The position numbers and the translations under genes are program-made. Of a stretch of DNA of 64,000 nucleotides, positions 1-13,061 are shown in pieces; the first letter of the stretch is position 1; each line of letters starts with the position of its first letter. This DNA comes from Aristolochia californica (lineage: Eukaryota; Streptophyta; Magnoliopsida; Piperales; Aristolochiaceae), in NCBI GenBank assembly GCA_029961685.1, contig JARWKL010000015.1, positions 16,738,801-16,802,800 of the forward strand. The letters run 5' to 3'. The notes below the pieces were generated by a model, which made no database searches, was not told where the DNA came from, and saw nothing but the letters and a program-made list of their open reading frames with translations.

Positions 1-1409
1 TGTACTAGTGGAATTTCTCAAACTTGGAAAACAAAACTTTGAAGTTCATTTGTTGTGCGTGAAATAATTTTCTCCACTTACATTAATTAAAGTTTTCAAA
101 TTTTTTTGCGAACATCAACTCTAAAATTTTCATTTTGTTGTGATCGTTTTGATAATGAGAAAAGTGGGACTAGTTTGGATTTGAAAAAAAATTGAACAAC
201 CAAAATGGAAACGCACAAATGCTGATAGAGATATTTCCAAAAAGTATCTCTGATTTTGAAGGATTGGCAAAATGTGGGTTGTTTGGCACTAGTAAATATC
301 AGACCACACGTTAACTTGAGAATTTAATTTTTTCTACTTCTTGAAAATTTTGGATTGTTAGGTCATTTGCTTCTTCAACATGTTTCTGGCATGCATACCC
401 ACCACATTTAAAACAAGTTAGGATCAATTAGAAATCTCTTTCTTATAGAATTCTACCAAGCTATTAGGGGTTGTACTAGTGGAATTTCCCAAACATGGAT
501 AACAAAACTTTGGAGCTTATTTTTTAGTGCATGAAATAATTTTCTTCACTTATTTTTATTATAGATTTCACATAATTTTGCATACATGTACTCTAAAATC
601 TTCATTTTGTTGTGATCGTTTTGTTTACGAGAATTGAGGAAAGAGTTTGGATTTAAAAAAATTGACCATCCAAAATGGAAACTCACAAATGCTGAGAGAG
701 ATAATTCCAAAAAGTATCTCTGATTTTGAAGCATTGGAAAAAAGTTGGTTGTTTGGCTCTGGTAACTATCCAACCACACGTTAACTTGAGAATTTAATTT
801 GTTCTACTCCTTGAAATTTTTAGATCATTAGGTCATTTGCATCTTCAACATGTTTCAGGCATGCATACCCACCACATTTAAAACATGTTAGGAACAATTA
901 GAAATATCTTTCTTATAAAATCCCACCAATATATTAGGGGTTGTACTAGTGGAATTTCCCAAACATAGAAAACAAAACTTTGGAGTTCATTTTTTAGTGC
1001 GTGAAATAATTTTCTTCACTTACATTTATTATAGTTTTCGCATTTGTTTGCATACATGAACTCTAAAATTTTCATTTTTTTGTGATCGTTTTGTTTAAGA
1101 GCAAAGTGGGTCAAGTTTGGATTTGAAAAAAAATTGAACATCCAAAATAGAAACGCACAAATGCTGAGAGAAACAATTCCAAAAAGTAACTCTGATTTTG
1201 AAGGATAGGCAAAAAGGGGGTTGTTTGGCTCTTGTAAATATCCAACCACACAATTACTTGAGAATTTTTTTTCAACTCCTTTAAATTTTTTGATGATTAG
1301 GTCATTTGCATCTTCAACCTATTTCCGGCATGCATACCCGCCACATTTAAAACAAGTAAGGATCAATTAGAAATCTTTTTCTTATAAAATTCCACCAAGC
1401 TATTAGAGA
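1..1409. repeat. Three-monomer block, paired with 5096-6371
   Basis: Monomers 1-3 match monomers 12-14 at an offset of about 5002 bases (471 to 5473, 941 to 5943). Shared private variants include gcgaacatcaactc and ttttgataatgagaaaag in monomers 1 and 12, and the cttatttttatt segment with catgtactc in monomers 2 and 13. Monomer 1 begins at its second base because the window cuts the array there. The downstream partner has since lost 94 bases in monomer 12 and about 43 in monomer 14, so those deletions are younger than the duplication. Confidence 0.8.
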
Positions 1410-4150
1410 TTGTACTACTGGAATTTCCCAAACTTGGATAACAAAACTTAGGAGTTCATTTTAGCGCGTGAAATAATTTTCTTCACATACATTTATAATA
1501 TTTTTCAAATTTTTTTGCAAGTATGAACTTAAAATTTTCATTTTGTTGTGATCATTTTGTTTACGTGAAAAGTGGGACAAGTTAGGATTTGAAAAAAAAT
1601 TGAACATCCAAAATGGAAATGAACAAATGCTGAGAGAGTTAATTCCGAAAAGTATCTCTGATTTTTAAGGATAGGCAAAAAGTGGGTTGTTTGGCTCCGG
1701 TAAATATCCAACCACACATTAACTTGAGAATTTAATTTTTTCTACTCGAAATTTTTGGATCATTAGGTCTTTTGCATCTTCAACATGGTTCTGGCAAGCA
1801 TACCCACCACATTTAAAACAAGTTAGGATCAATTAGAAATCTCTTTCTTATAGAATTCCACCAAGCTATTAGGTGTTGTACAAGTGGAATTTCCCAAAAA
1901 TGGATAACAAAACTTTGGAGTTCATTTTTTAGTGCGTGAAATAATTTTTTTGACTAACATTTATTATAGTTTTCAAATTTTTTTGCATACATGAACTCTA
2001 AAATTTTCATTTTGTTGAGATCGTTTTGTTAAGGAGAAAAGTGGGACAAGTTAGTATTTGAAAAAAAATTGAACATTCAAAATTGAAACGCACAAATGCT
2101 GAGAGAGATAATTCCAAAAAGTATCTCTGATTTAAAAGGAGAGGCAAAAAGTAGGTTGTTTGGCTCTGGTAAACATCCAACCACACGTTAACTTGATAAC
2201 ATAATTTTTTCTACTCCATGAAATTTTTGGATCATTAGGTCATTTGCACATCAACATGTTTCTGGCATGCATACCCGCCACATTTAAATCAAGTTAGGAT
2301 CAATTACAAATCTCTTTCTTATAAAATTCCACCAAACTATTTGGGGTTGTACTAGTGAAATTTCCCAAACATGGATAACAAAAATTTTGAGTTCATTTTT
2401 TAGTGCTTGAAATAATTTTCTTTTTTACATTATGTATAGTTTTCAAATTTTTTTGCGTACATGAACTCTTTTGAAAGAAAATTGAACATCCAAAATGGAA
2501 ATGCACAAATGCTGAGAGAGATAAATCCAAAAAGTAACTCTGATTTTGAAGGATAGGGCAAACGTTGGTCGTTCGGCTTTGGTAAATATCCAACCACACA
2601 TTAACTTGAGAATTTTGTTTTTCAACTCCTTTAAATTTTTCGACGATTAGGTCATTTGCATCTTCAACCTGTTTCCGGCATGCATACCCACCACATTTAA
2701 AACAAGTAAGGATCAATTAGAAATCTCTTTCTTATAAAATTCCACCAAGCTTATAGGGGTTGTACTACTGGAATTTTCCAAACTTGGATAACAAAACTTT
2801 GGAGTTCATTTTTTGTGCATGAAATAATTTTCTTCACTTACATTTATTGTATTTTTCAAATTTTTTTGCGAACATGAACTCTAAAATTTTCATTTTGTTG
2901 TGATTGTTTTGTTTACTAGAAATGTGGGACAAGTTTGGATTTGAAAAAAAATTGAACATCCAAAATGGAAACGCACAAATGGTGACAGAAATAATTCCGA
3001 AAAGTATCTCTGATTTTGAAGGATTGGCAAAAAGTGGGTTGTTTGGCTCTAGAAAATATCCAACCACACATTAACTTGAGAATTTAATTTTTTCTACTCG
3101 AAATTTTTGGATCATTAGGTCATTTGCATCTTCAACCTGTTTCTGGCATGCACACCCACCACATTTAAAAAAGTTAGGATCAATTAGAAATCTATTTCTT
3201 ATAAAATTCCACCAAGCTATTAGGGGTTGTACAAGTGGAATTTTCCAAACATGGATAACAAAACTTTGGAATTCATTTTTTAGTGCGTGAAATAATTTTC
3301 TTCACTTACATTTATTATAGTTTTCAAATTTTTTTGCATACATGAACTCTTAAATTTTCATTTTGTTGAGATCGGTTGTTTAGGAGAAAAGTGGGACAAG
3401 TTAGGATTTGAAAAAAAAATGAACATTCAAAATGGAAACACACAAATACTGAGAGAGATAATTCCAAAAAGTATCTCTAATTTAGAAGGATAGGCAAAAA
3501 GTGGGTTGTTTGGCTCTGGTAAACATCCAACCACACGTTAACTTGAGAATATAATTTTTTCTACTCCATGAATTTTTTGGATCATTAGGTCATTTACACA
3601 TCAACATGTTTCTGGCATGCATACCCGCCACATTTAAAACAAGTTAGGATCAATTACAAATCTCTTTCTTATAAAATTCCACCAAGCTATTTGGGGTTGT
3701 ACTAGTGATATTTCCCAAACAAGGATAACAAAACTTTGGAGTTAGTTTTCTAGTTCATGAAAAAATTTTCTTCACTTACATTTATTATAGTTTTTAAGTT
3801 TTTTTGCAAACTTGAACTCTAAAATTTTCATTTTTTTGTGATCATTTTGTTTACGAGAAAAGTTGGACAAGTTTGGATTTGAAAAAGAATTGACCATCCA
3901 AAATGGAAATACACAAATCCTGAGAGAGATAATTCCAAAAAGTTAGACAAGTTTCTCTAATTGTTTGGCTCTGGTAAATATCCAACCACACGTTAAGTTG
4001 AGAATTTTTTTTTCAACTCCTTTAAATTTTTCAATGATTAGGTCATTTGCATCTTCAACCTGTTTCCGGCATGCGTACCCGCCACATTTAAAACAAGTAA
4101 GGATCAATTAGAAATCTCTTTCTTATAAAATTCCTCCAAGCTATTAGGGG
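1410..4150. repeat. Trimer higher-order repeat, two copies (monomers 4-6 and 7-9)
   Basis: Monomers starting at 1410, 1876 and 2347 are matched in order by those at 2760, 3227 and 3697, an offset of 1350-1351 bases. The first pair shares the variant start ttgtactactgg instead of ttgtactagtgg, and both lack the ccttga segment before aaatttttgg. The second pair shares gttgagatcg and the start variant tacaagtgg. The third pair shares the start tagtgaaat/tagtgatat. The offset is below three full monomers (about 1413) because monomer 6 carries a deletion. The 3' half of each third monomer has diverged, so the block is old or was partly overwritten. Confidence 0.75.
2347..2759. repeat. Monomer 6, internally deleted (413 bp)
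   Basis: After catgaactct (ending near 2470) the sequence jumps to ttgaaagaaaattgaacatc. This removes about 59 bases that normally hold cattttgttgtgatcg and gagaaaagtgggacaag. The rest of the monomer is in register and full length. It is the third unit of the trimer described at 1410-4150; its partner at 3697 keeps these bases, so the loss happened after that duplication. Confidence 0.85.
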
Positions 4151-5095
4151 TTGTACTACAGGAATTTCCCAAACATGGATAAAAAAACTTTGGAGTTCAT
4201 TTTTTAGTGCGTTAAATAATTTTCTTTACTTACTTTATTTATAGTTTTCAAATTTCTTTTGCGTACATGAACTCGAAAATTTTGATTTTGTTGTGATCGT
4301 TTTGTTGACGAGAAAAGTGGGATAAGTTTGGATTTGAAAAAAAATTGAACATAAAAAATTGAAACGCACAAAAGTTGAGAGAGATAATTCAAAAAAGTAT
4401 CTCTGATTTTGAAGGATAGGCAAAAAGTGGGTTGTTTGGGTCTGGTAAATATTCAACCACACGTTAACTTGAGAATTAAATTATTTCAACTCCTTGAAAT
4501 TTTTTGATCATTAGGTCATTTGCAACTTCAACATGTTACTAGCATGCACACTCACCACATTTAAAACAATATTAGGATCAATTAGAAATCTCTTTCTTAT
4601 AAAATTCCACCAAGATTTTAGGGGTTGTACTAGTGGAATTTTCCAAACATGGATAACAAAACATTGCAGTTCTTTTTTTTGTACGTGAAATAATTTTCTT
4701 CACATACATTTATTATAGTTTTCAAAGTTTTTTGCATACATGAACTCTAAAATTTTCATTTTGTTGTGATTGTTTTGTTTACAAGAAAAGTGGGACAAGT
4801 TTGGATTTGAAAAAAATTGAACATCCAAAATGGAAATGCACAAATGCTGAGTGAGATAATTCCAAAAAGTATCTCTGGTTTTGAAGGATAGGGAAAAAGT
4901 GGGTTGTTTGGCTCTGGTAAATATCCAACCACACGTTAACTTGAGAATTTAATTTGTTCTACTCCTTGAAATTTTTGGATCATTAGGTCTTTTGCAACTT
5001 CAACATGTTTCTGGCATGCATACCCACAACATTTAAAATATGTTAGGATCAATTAGAAATCTCAATCTTAAAAAATTCCACAATGCTATTAGGGG

Positions 5096-5472
5096 TTGTA
5101 CTAGTGGAATTTCACAAACTTGGATAACAAAACTTTGGAGTTCATTTTTTGTGCGTGAAATAATTTTCTCCACTTACATTAATTAAAGTTTTCAAATTTA
5201 TTTTGCGAACATCAACTCTAAAATTTTCATTTTGTTGTGATCGTTTTGATAATGAGAAAAGTGGGACAAGTTTGGATTTGAAAAAAATTTGAACAACCAA
5301 AATGGAAACGCACAAATGCTGAGAGAGATATTTCCAAAAAGTATCTCTGATTTTGAAAGATAGGTCGTTTGGATCTTCAACATGTTTCTAGCATGCACAC
5401 CCACCACATTTAAAACAGGTTAGGATCTATTAGAAATCTCTTTCTTATAAAATTCCATCAAGCTATTAGGGG
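5096..5472. repeat. Monomer 12, internally deleted (377 bp)
   Basis: The monomer runs normally to gattttgaaagatagg near 5364 and then continues as tcgtttggatcttcaac, which normally lies about 94 bases further on. The two joined sites are gatagg and attaggtc, which share tagg, so the junction is consistent with a microhomology-mediated or slippage deletion. The missing part would hold the aaaaagtgggttgtttgg and ccacacgttaac boxes. Its partner, monomer 1, is intact. Confidence 0.87.
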
Positions 5473-5942
5473 TTGTAGGAGTGGAATTTCCCAAACATGG
5501 ATAACAAAACTTTGGAGTTTATTTTTTAGTGCGTGAAATAATTTTCTCCACTTATTTTTATTGTAGTTTTCACATTTTTTTGCATACATGTACTCTAAAA
5601 TTTTCATTTTGTTGTGATCGTTTTGTTTACGAGAAATGAGGAAAGAGTTTGGATTTAAAAAAATTGACCATCCAAAATGGAAATGCACAAATGCTGAGAG
5701 TGATAATTCCGAAACGTATCTCTGATTTTGAAGGATTGGTAAAACGTTGGTTGTTTGGCTCTAGTAAATAATCAACCACACGTTAACTTGAGAATTTAAT
5801 TTGTTCTACTCCTTGAAATTTTTGGATCATTAGGTCATTTGCATCTTCAACATGTTTCTGGCATGCATACCCACCACATTTAAAACATGTTAGGATCAAT
5901 TAGAAATATCTTTCTTATAAAATTCCACCAATATATTAGGGG

Positions 5943-6371
5943 TTGTACTAGTGGAATTTCCCAAACATAGATAACAAAACTTTGAGTTCATTTTTTAGTG
6001 CCTGAAAAAATTTTCTTCACTTACATTCATTATAGTTTTCAATTTTTTTTGCATACATGAACTCTAAAAATTTCATTTTTTTGTGATCGATTTGTTTAAG
6101 AGAAAGTGGGACAAGTTAGGATTTGAAAAAAAATTGACCGTCAAAAAGTATCTCTGTTTTTGAAGAATAGGCAAAAAGTGGGTTGTTTGGCTCTGGTAAA
6201 TATCCAACTACACATTAACTTGAGAATTTAATTTCTTCTACTCGAAATTTTTGGATCCTTAGGTCATTTGCATCTTCAACATGTTTTTGGCATGCATATC
6301 TACCACATTTAAAACAAGTTAGGATCAATTAGAAATCCCTTTCTTTTAAAATTCCACCAAGCTATTTGGGG
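5943..6371. repeat. Monomer 14, internally deleted (429 bp)
   Basis: At about 6136-6145 attgaccg joins directly to tcaaaaagtatctctg. About 43 bases are missing, corresponding to the tccaaaatggaaacgcac and tgctgagagagataattcc boxes. The remainder is full length. The 3' end carries the cccttt-cttttaaaattcc variant (6336-6354) that recurs at the ends of monomers 17, 107 and 112. Confidence 0.85.
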
Positions 6372-7786
6372 TGGTACAAGTGGAATTTCCCAAACATGGA
6401 TAACAAAACTATGGAGTTCATTTTTTAGTGTGTGAAATTAGTTTTTTCACCTACATTTATTATAGTTTTCAAAATGTTTTTCATACATGAACTCTAAAAT
6501 TTTCAATTTGTAGAGATCGTTTTGTTTACGAGAAAAGTGGGACAAGTTTGGATTTAAAAAAAAAAGAACATTCAAAATGGAAACGTACAAATGCTGAGAG
6601 AGATAATTCCAAAAAGTATCTCTGATTTAGATGGATATGCATAAAGTGGGTTGTTTGGCTCCGGTAAACATCCAACCACACGTTAACTTGAGAATTTAAT
6701 TTTTTCTACTCCTTGAAATTTTTGGATCACTAGGTCATTTGCATCTTCAACATCTTTCTGGCATGCATACCCATCAAATTTAAACCATGTTAGGATCAAT
6801 TAGAAATCTCTTTCTTATAAAATTCCACCAAGGTAGTAGGGGTTTTATTAGTGGAATTTCCCAAACATGGATAACAAAACTTTGGAGTTAGTTTTTTAGT
6901 GCATGAAAAAATTATCTTCACTTACATTTATTATAGTTTTCAAGTTTTCTTGCATACATGAACTCTAAAATTTTCATTTTGTTCTGACTGTTTTGTTTAC
7001 GAGAAAAGTTCAACAAGTTTGGATTTGAAAAAAAATTGACCATCCAAAATGGAAATACACAAATGCTGAGAGAAATAATTTCAAAATGTTTCTCTATTTT
7101 TTAAGGATAGGCAAAGAGTGGGTTGTTTGGCTCTGGTAAATATCCAACCACACGTTAAGTTGAGAATTTAATTTTTTGTACTCTTTGAAATTTTTCGATC
7201 ATTAGGTCATTTGCATCTTCAACATGTTTCTCGCATGCATACCCGCCACATTTAAAACAAGTTAGGAACAATTAGAAATCTCTTTCTTATAAAATTCCAC
7301 CAAGCTATTAGGGGTTGTACTAGTGGAATTTTCCATACTTGGATAACTAAACTTTGGAGTTCATTTTTTAGTGCATGAAATAATTTTCTTCTCTTGCATT
7401 AATTTTAGTTTTCAAATTTTTTTGTGAACATAAAATCTAAAATTTTCATTTTGTTGCGATCGTTTTATTTACAAGAAAAGTGGGACAAGTTTGGACTTGA
7501 AAAAAAATTGAACATCCAAAATGAAAACGCACAAATGCTGAGAAAGATAATTCCAAAAAGTATCTCTGATTTTGAAGGATAGGCAAAAAGTGGGTTGTTT
7601 GGCTATGGTAATTATCCAACCACACATTAACTTGAGAATTTAATTTTTTCTCCTCCTTGAAATTTTTGGATCATTAGGTCATTTGCATCTTCAACATGTT
7701 TTTGGCATGCATATCCACCACATTTAAAACAACTTAGGATCAATTAGAAATCCCTTTCTTTTAAAATTCCACCAAGCTATTTGGGG

Positions 7787-8255
7787 TGTAAAAGTAGAAT
7801 TTCCCAAACATGGATAACAAAACTTTGGAATTCTTTTTTTAGTGTGCGAAATAATTTTTTTCACTTACATTTATTATTGTTTTCAAAATGTTTTGCATAC
7901 ATGAACTCTAAAATTTTCAATTTGTTGAGATCGCTATGTTTACGAGGAAAGTGGGACAAGTTTGGATTTAAAAAAAAATTGAACATTCAAAATGGAAACG
8001 CACAAATGCTAAGAGATAATTCCAAAAAGTATCTCGGATTTAGATTGATAGGCATAAAGTGGGTTGTTTGGCTCTGGTAAACATCCAACCACACGTTAAC
8101 TTGAGAATTTAATTTTTTCTACTCCTTGAAATTTTTGGATCATTAGGTCATTTGCATCTTCAACATATTTCTGGCATGCATAACCGCCACATTTAAAACA
8201 AGTTAGGATCAATTTGAAATCTCTTTCTTATAAAATTCCTCCAAGCTATTAGGGG
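7787..8255. repeat. Monomer 18, member of a dispersed subfamily
   Basis: This copy and its upstream neighbour's end carry a distinctive set of variants: the cttttaaaattccacc run just before the start, a start with spacing tgtaaaagtag, tcaaaatgttttgcatac in place of the usual T7 tract context, gttgagatcg, and atttagattgatagg. A close version starts at 6372 (1415 bases upstream). Related versions with caaattgttttgcatac start at 49910 and 52254, more than 42 kb away. A plus-strand open frame of about 99 codons lies at 7781-8080 but spans the monomer junction and resembles nothing I recognise, so it is not called a gene. Confidence 0.75.
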
Positions 8256-9199
8256 TTGTACTAGTGAAATTTCCAAAACTTGGATAACAAAACTTTGGAG
8301 TTCATGTTATAGTGCGTGAAATAATTTTCTTCACTTACATTATTTATAGTTTTCAAATTTTCTTGCGTACATGAACTCTAAAATTTTCATCTAGTTGTGA
8401 TCGTTTTGTTTACGAGAAAAGTAGGACTAGTTTGGATTTGAAAAAAAATTGAACATCCAAAATTGAAACCCACAAATGCTGAGGGAGATAATGCCAAAAA
8501 GTATCTCTGATATTGAAGGATACGCAAAAAGTGGGTTGTTTCGCTATGGTAAATATCCAACCACATGTTAACTCGAGAATTTAATTTTTTCAACTCCTTG
8601 AACTTTTTTTATCATTATGTGATTTGCATCTTCAACATGTTTCTGGCATGCATACCCACCACATTTAAAACATATTAGGATTAATTAGAAATCTCTTGCT
8701 TATAAAATTCCACCAAGCTATTAGGGGTTGTACTAGTGGAATTTCCCAAACATGGATTACAAAACTTTGGAGTTCATTTTTTAGAGCGTGAAATAAGTTT
8801 CTTCACTTACATTTATTGTAGTTTTCAAATTTTTTTGCCTACATGAACTCTAAAATTTTCATTTTATTGTGATCGTTTTGTTTACGAGAAAAGTGGGACA
8901 AGATTGGATTTGAAAAAAAATTGAACATCCAAAATGGATACGCACAAATGCTGAGAGAGATAATTCCAAAAAGTATATCTGGTTTTGAAGGATAGGCAAA
9001 AAGTGGGTTGTATGGCTCTGGTAAATATCCAACCACATGTTAACTTGAGAATTTAATTTTTTCTGCTCTTTGGAATTTCTGGATCATTAGGTCGTTTGCA
9101 TCTTACACAAGTTTCTAGCATGCATACCCGCCACATTTAAAACAAGTTAGGAACTATTAGAAATCTCTTTCTTTTAAAATTCCTCCAAGCTATTCAGGG

Positions 9200-9786
9200 T
9201 TGTACTAGTGGAATTTCCCAAACATGGATAACAAAACTTTGGAGTTCTTTTTTTAGTGTGTTAAATAATTTTCTTCATTTACATTGATTATAGTTTTCAA
9301 ATTTATTTGCGTACATGAACTCTAAAATTTTCATTTTGTTGTGATCGTTTTGCTTACGAGAAAAGTGGGAAAATTTTGGATTTGGAATAAAATTGAACAT
9401 CGATAATGGAAACGCACAAATGCTGAGAGTGATAATTCTAAAAAGTATCTCTGATTTTGAATGATAGGCAAAAAGTAGGTTGTTTGGCACAAGTAAATAT
9501 CCGACCACACGTTAACTTGAGAATTTAATTTTTCTACTTCTGGAAATTTTTGGATCATTAGTTCATTTGCTTCATCAACATGTTTCTGGCATGCATACCC
9601 ACCACATTTTAAACATGTTAGGATCAATTAGAAATCTTTTTGTAATAAAATTTCACCTAAAATTTTTGGATCATTAGTTCATTTGCATCATCAACATGTT
9701 TCTGGCATGCATACCCAGCACATTTAAAACATGTTAGGATCAATTAGAAATCTTTTTGTTATAAAATTCCACCAAGCTATTAGGGG
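9200..9786. repeat. Monomer 21 with a 116 bp internal tandem duplication (587 bp)
   Basis: The 3' quarter of the monomer occurs twice in a row, at about 9544-9659 and 9660-9775. Each copy runs from aaatttttggatcattag through catgtttctggcatgcat to the gaaatctttttgt segment. Both copies share gttcatttgc and catcaacatg, unlike most monomers, so the event is local and fairly recent. The two copies differ by only a few bases. It is the only clean quarter-monomer duplication of this size in the window. Confidence 0.9.
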
Positions 9787-10715
9787 TTGTACTAGTGGAA
9801 TTTCCCAAACTTGGATAGCAAAACTATGGAGTTCATTTTTTAGTGCGTGAAATTATTTTCTTCACTTACATTTATTATAGTTTTTAATTTTTTTGGCGTA
9901 CATGAGCTCTAAAATTTTCATTTTGTTGTGATCGTTTTGTTTACGAGAAAAGTGGGACAATTTTGGATTTTGAAAAAAATTGAACATCCAAAATGGAAAC
10001 GCACAAATGCTGAGAGAGATAATTCCAAAAAGTATCTCTGATTTTGAAGGATAGGCAAAAAGTGGGTTGTTTGGCACTAGTAAATAACCACATGTTAACT
10101 AGAGAATTTAATTTTTTCATCTCCTAGAATTTTTTGGATCATCAGGTCATTTGCATCTTCAACTTGTTTCTGGCATAGATACCCACCACATTTGAAACAA
10201 GTTACGATCAATTAGAAATCTCTTTCTGATAAAATTCCACCAAGCTATTCAGGGTTGTACTAGTGTAATTTCCTAACAAAACTTTGGAGTTCATTTTTTA
10301 GTGCATGAAATTTTTTTCTTCATTTACATTAATTATAGTTTTCAAATTTTTTTGCGAAGATCAACTCTAAAATTTTCATTTTGTTGTGATTGTTTTGTTT
10401 ACGAGAAAAGTGGGACAAGTTTGGATTTGCAAAAAATTTGAACATTCAAAATGGAAACGCAAAAAAGCTGAGAAAGATAATTCCAAAAAGTATCTATTAT
10501 TTTGAAGGATTGGCAAAAAGTGGGTTGTTTGGCTCTAGTAAATATCCAACACACGTTAACTTGAGAATTTAATTTTTTTGACTCCTTGAAATTTTTTTAT
10601 CATTAGATCATTTGCATCTTCAACATGTTACTGGCTTGCATACCCACCACTTTTAAAACATATTAGGATCAATTAGAAATCTCTTTCTTATAAAATTCCA
10701 CCAAGTTTTTAGGGG
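9200..10715. repeat. Partial third copy of the 4.69 kb higher-order unit (monomers 21-23)
   Basis: Monomers at 9200, 9787 and 10255 match those at 13062, 13536 and 14004, and again those at 17757, 18229 and 18697. Diagnostic changes: 21, 29 and 39 end with ggcac(t/a)agtaaatatccgacc; 22, 30 and 40 lack the atatcc segment and read agtaaataaccacac; 23, 31 and 41 start with a ttcagggtt or similar junction and have cttcatttacattaatt. Monomer 23 has further lost about 11 bases near 10271 (tttcctaacaaaac). Confidence 0.75.
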
Positions 10716-13061
10716 TTGTACTAGTGGAATTTCCCAAACATGGATAACAAAACATTGGAGTTCATTTTTTAGTACGTGAAATAATTTTCTTCACATACAT
10801 TTATTATAGTTTTCAAATTTTTTTGAATACATGAACTCTTAAATTTTTATTTTGTTGTGATCGTTTTTTTTACAAGAAAAGTCGGACAAGTTTGGATTTG
10901 AAAAAAATTGAACATCCAAAATGGAAACGCACAAATTTTGAGAGAGATAATTCCAAAAAGTATCTCTGATTTTGAAGGATAAGCAAACAGTGGGTTGTTT
11001 GGCTCTGGTAAATATCCAACCACATGTTAACTTGAGAATTTAATTTTTTCTACTCCTTGAAATTTTTGGATCATTAGGTCCTTTGCAACATCAACATGTT
11101 TCTGGAATACTTCCACAACATTTAAAACATGTTAGGGTCAATTAGAAATCTCTTTATTATAAAATTCCACCAAGCTATTAGGGGTTGTATTAGTGGAATT
11201 TCCCAAACTTGGATAACAAAAACTTTGGAGTTCATTTTTTGTGCGTGAAATAATTTTCTACTCTTACATTAATTAAAGTTTTCAAATTTTTTGCGAACAT
11301 GAACTCTAAAATTTTCATTTTGTTGTGATCGTTTTGTTTACGAGAAAAGTAGGACAAGTTTGGATTTGAAAATAAATTGAACATCCAAAATGGAAACACA
11401 CAAATGCTGAGAGAGATAATTTCAAAAAGTATCTCTGATTTTGAAGGATAGGCAAAAAGTGGGTTGATTGGCACTAGTAAATATCCGACCACACGTTAAC
11501 TTGAGAATTTAATTTTTTCTACTTCAAGAAAAATTTGGATAATTAGGTCATTTGCATCTTGAACATGTTTCTGGCATGCATACCCACCACATTTAAAATA
11601 TGTTAGGATCAATTAGAAATCTCTTTCTTATAAAATTCCACCAAGCTATTAGGGGTTGTACTAGTGGAGTTTTCCAAACATGGATAAAAAAACATTGGAG
11701 TTCAGTTTTTAGTGCGTGAAATATTTTTCTTCTCTTATTTTTATTATGGTTTTGACATTTTTATGCCTACATGAACTCTAAAATTTTCATTTTGCTGTGA
11801 TCGTTTTCTTTACAAGAAAAGTGGGACAAGTTTGGATTTGAAAAAAAATTGAACATCCAAAATGGAAACGCACAAATGTTGATAGAAATAATTCCAAAAA
11901 GTATCTCTGATTTTGAAGGATAGGTAAAAAGTTGGTTGGTTGGCTCTTGTAAATATCCAACCACACGTTAACTTGAGAATTTAATTTTTTCTACTCCTTG
12001 AAATTTTTGGCTCATTATGTCATTTGCATCTTCAACAGGTTTCTCACATGCATTCCCCCCACATTTAAAACAAGTTAGGAACAATTAGAAATCTCTTTCT
12101 TATAAAATTCCACCAAGCTATTAGGGGTTGTACTAGTGGAATTTCCCAAACTGGGATAACAAAACTTTTGAGTTCCTTTTTTAGAGCGTGAAATAATTTT
12201 CTCGTACATTAATTATAGTTTTCAAATTTTTTTGTGAACATGAACTCTAAAATTTTCATTTTGTTATGATCGTTTTCTTTACGAGAAAAGTGGGACAAGT
12301 TTTGAAAAAAAATTGAACATCCAAAATGGAAACGCACAAATGCTAAGAAAGATAATTCCAAAAAATATCTCTGATTTTGAAGGATAGGCAAAAAGTGGGT
12401 TGTTTGGCTCTAGTAAATATCCAACCACACGTTAACTTGATAATTTATTTTTTTCTACTCCTTGAAATTTTTCGATCATTAGGTCATTTGCATCTTCAAC
12501 CTGTTTTAGGCATGCATACCCGCCACATTTAAAACAAGTTAGGATCAATTAGAAATCTCTTTCTTATAAAATTCAACCAAGCTATTTGGGGTTGTAGTAG
12601 TGGAATTTCCAAAACTTGGAATACAAAACTTTGGAGTCCATTTTTTAGTGTGTGAAATAATTTTCTACACTTACATTAATTATAGTTTTCAAATTGTTTT
12701 ACGAACATGAACTCTAAAATTTTCATTTTGTTGTGATCGCTTTGTTTACTAGAAAAGTTGGACAAGTTTGGATTTGAAAAAAGATTGATCATCCAAAATG
12801 GAAACGCACAAATTGTGAGGGAGATAAATTCCAAAAAGTATCTTTGAATTAGATGGATAGGCATACAGTGGGTTGTTTGGCAATGGTATACATCCAACCA
12901 CACGTTAACTTGAGAATTTAATTTTTTCTACTTGAAAATTTAGGATCATTAGGTCATTTCCATCTTCAACATGTTTCTGGCATGCATACCCGTGACATTT
13001 AAAACAAGTTGGGATCAATTAGAAATCTCTTTCTTATAAAATTCCACAAAACTATTAGGGG

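Noticed and set aside
461..480. Telomere-like motif ttagggg at the end of each monomer
   Set aside because: It occurs once per monomer and is never repeated in tandem, so it gives no support for telomeric or subtelomeric location.
7781..8080. Plus-strand open frame of 99 codons as a gene
   Set aside because: It is pure satellite sequence lying within one altered monomer and does not stay open in the sister monomers.
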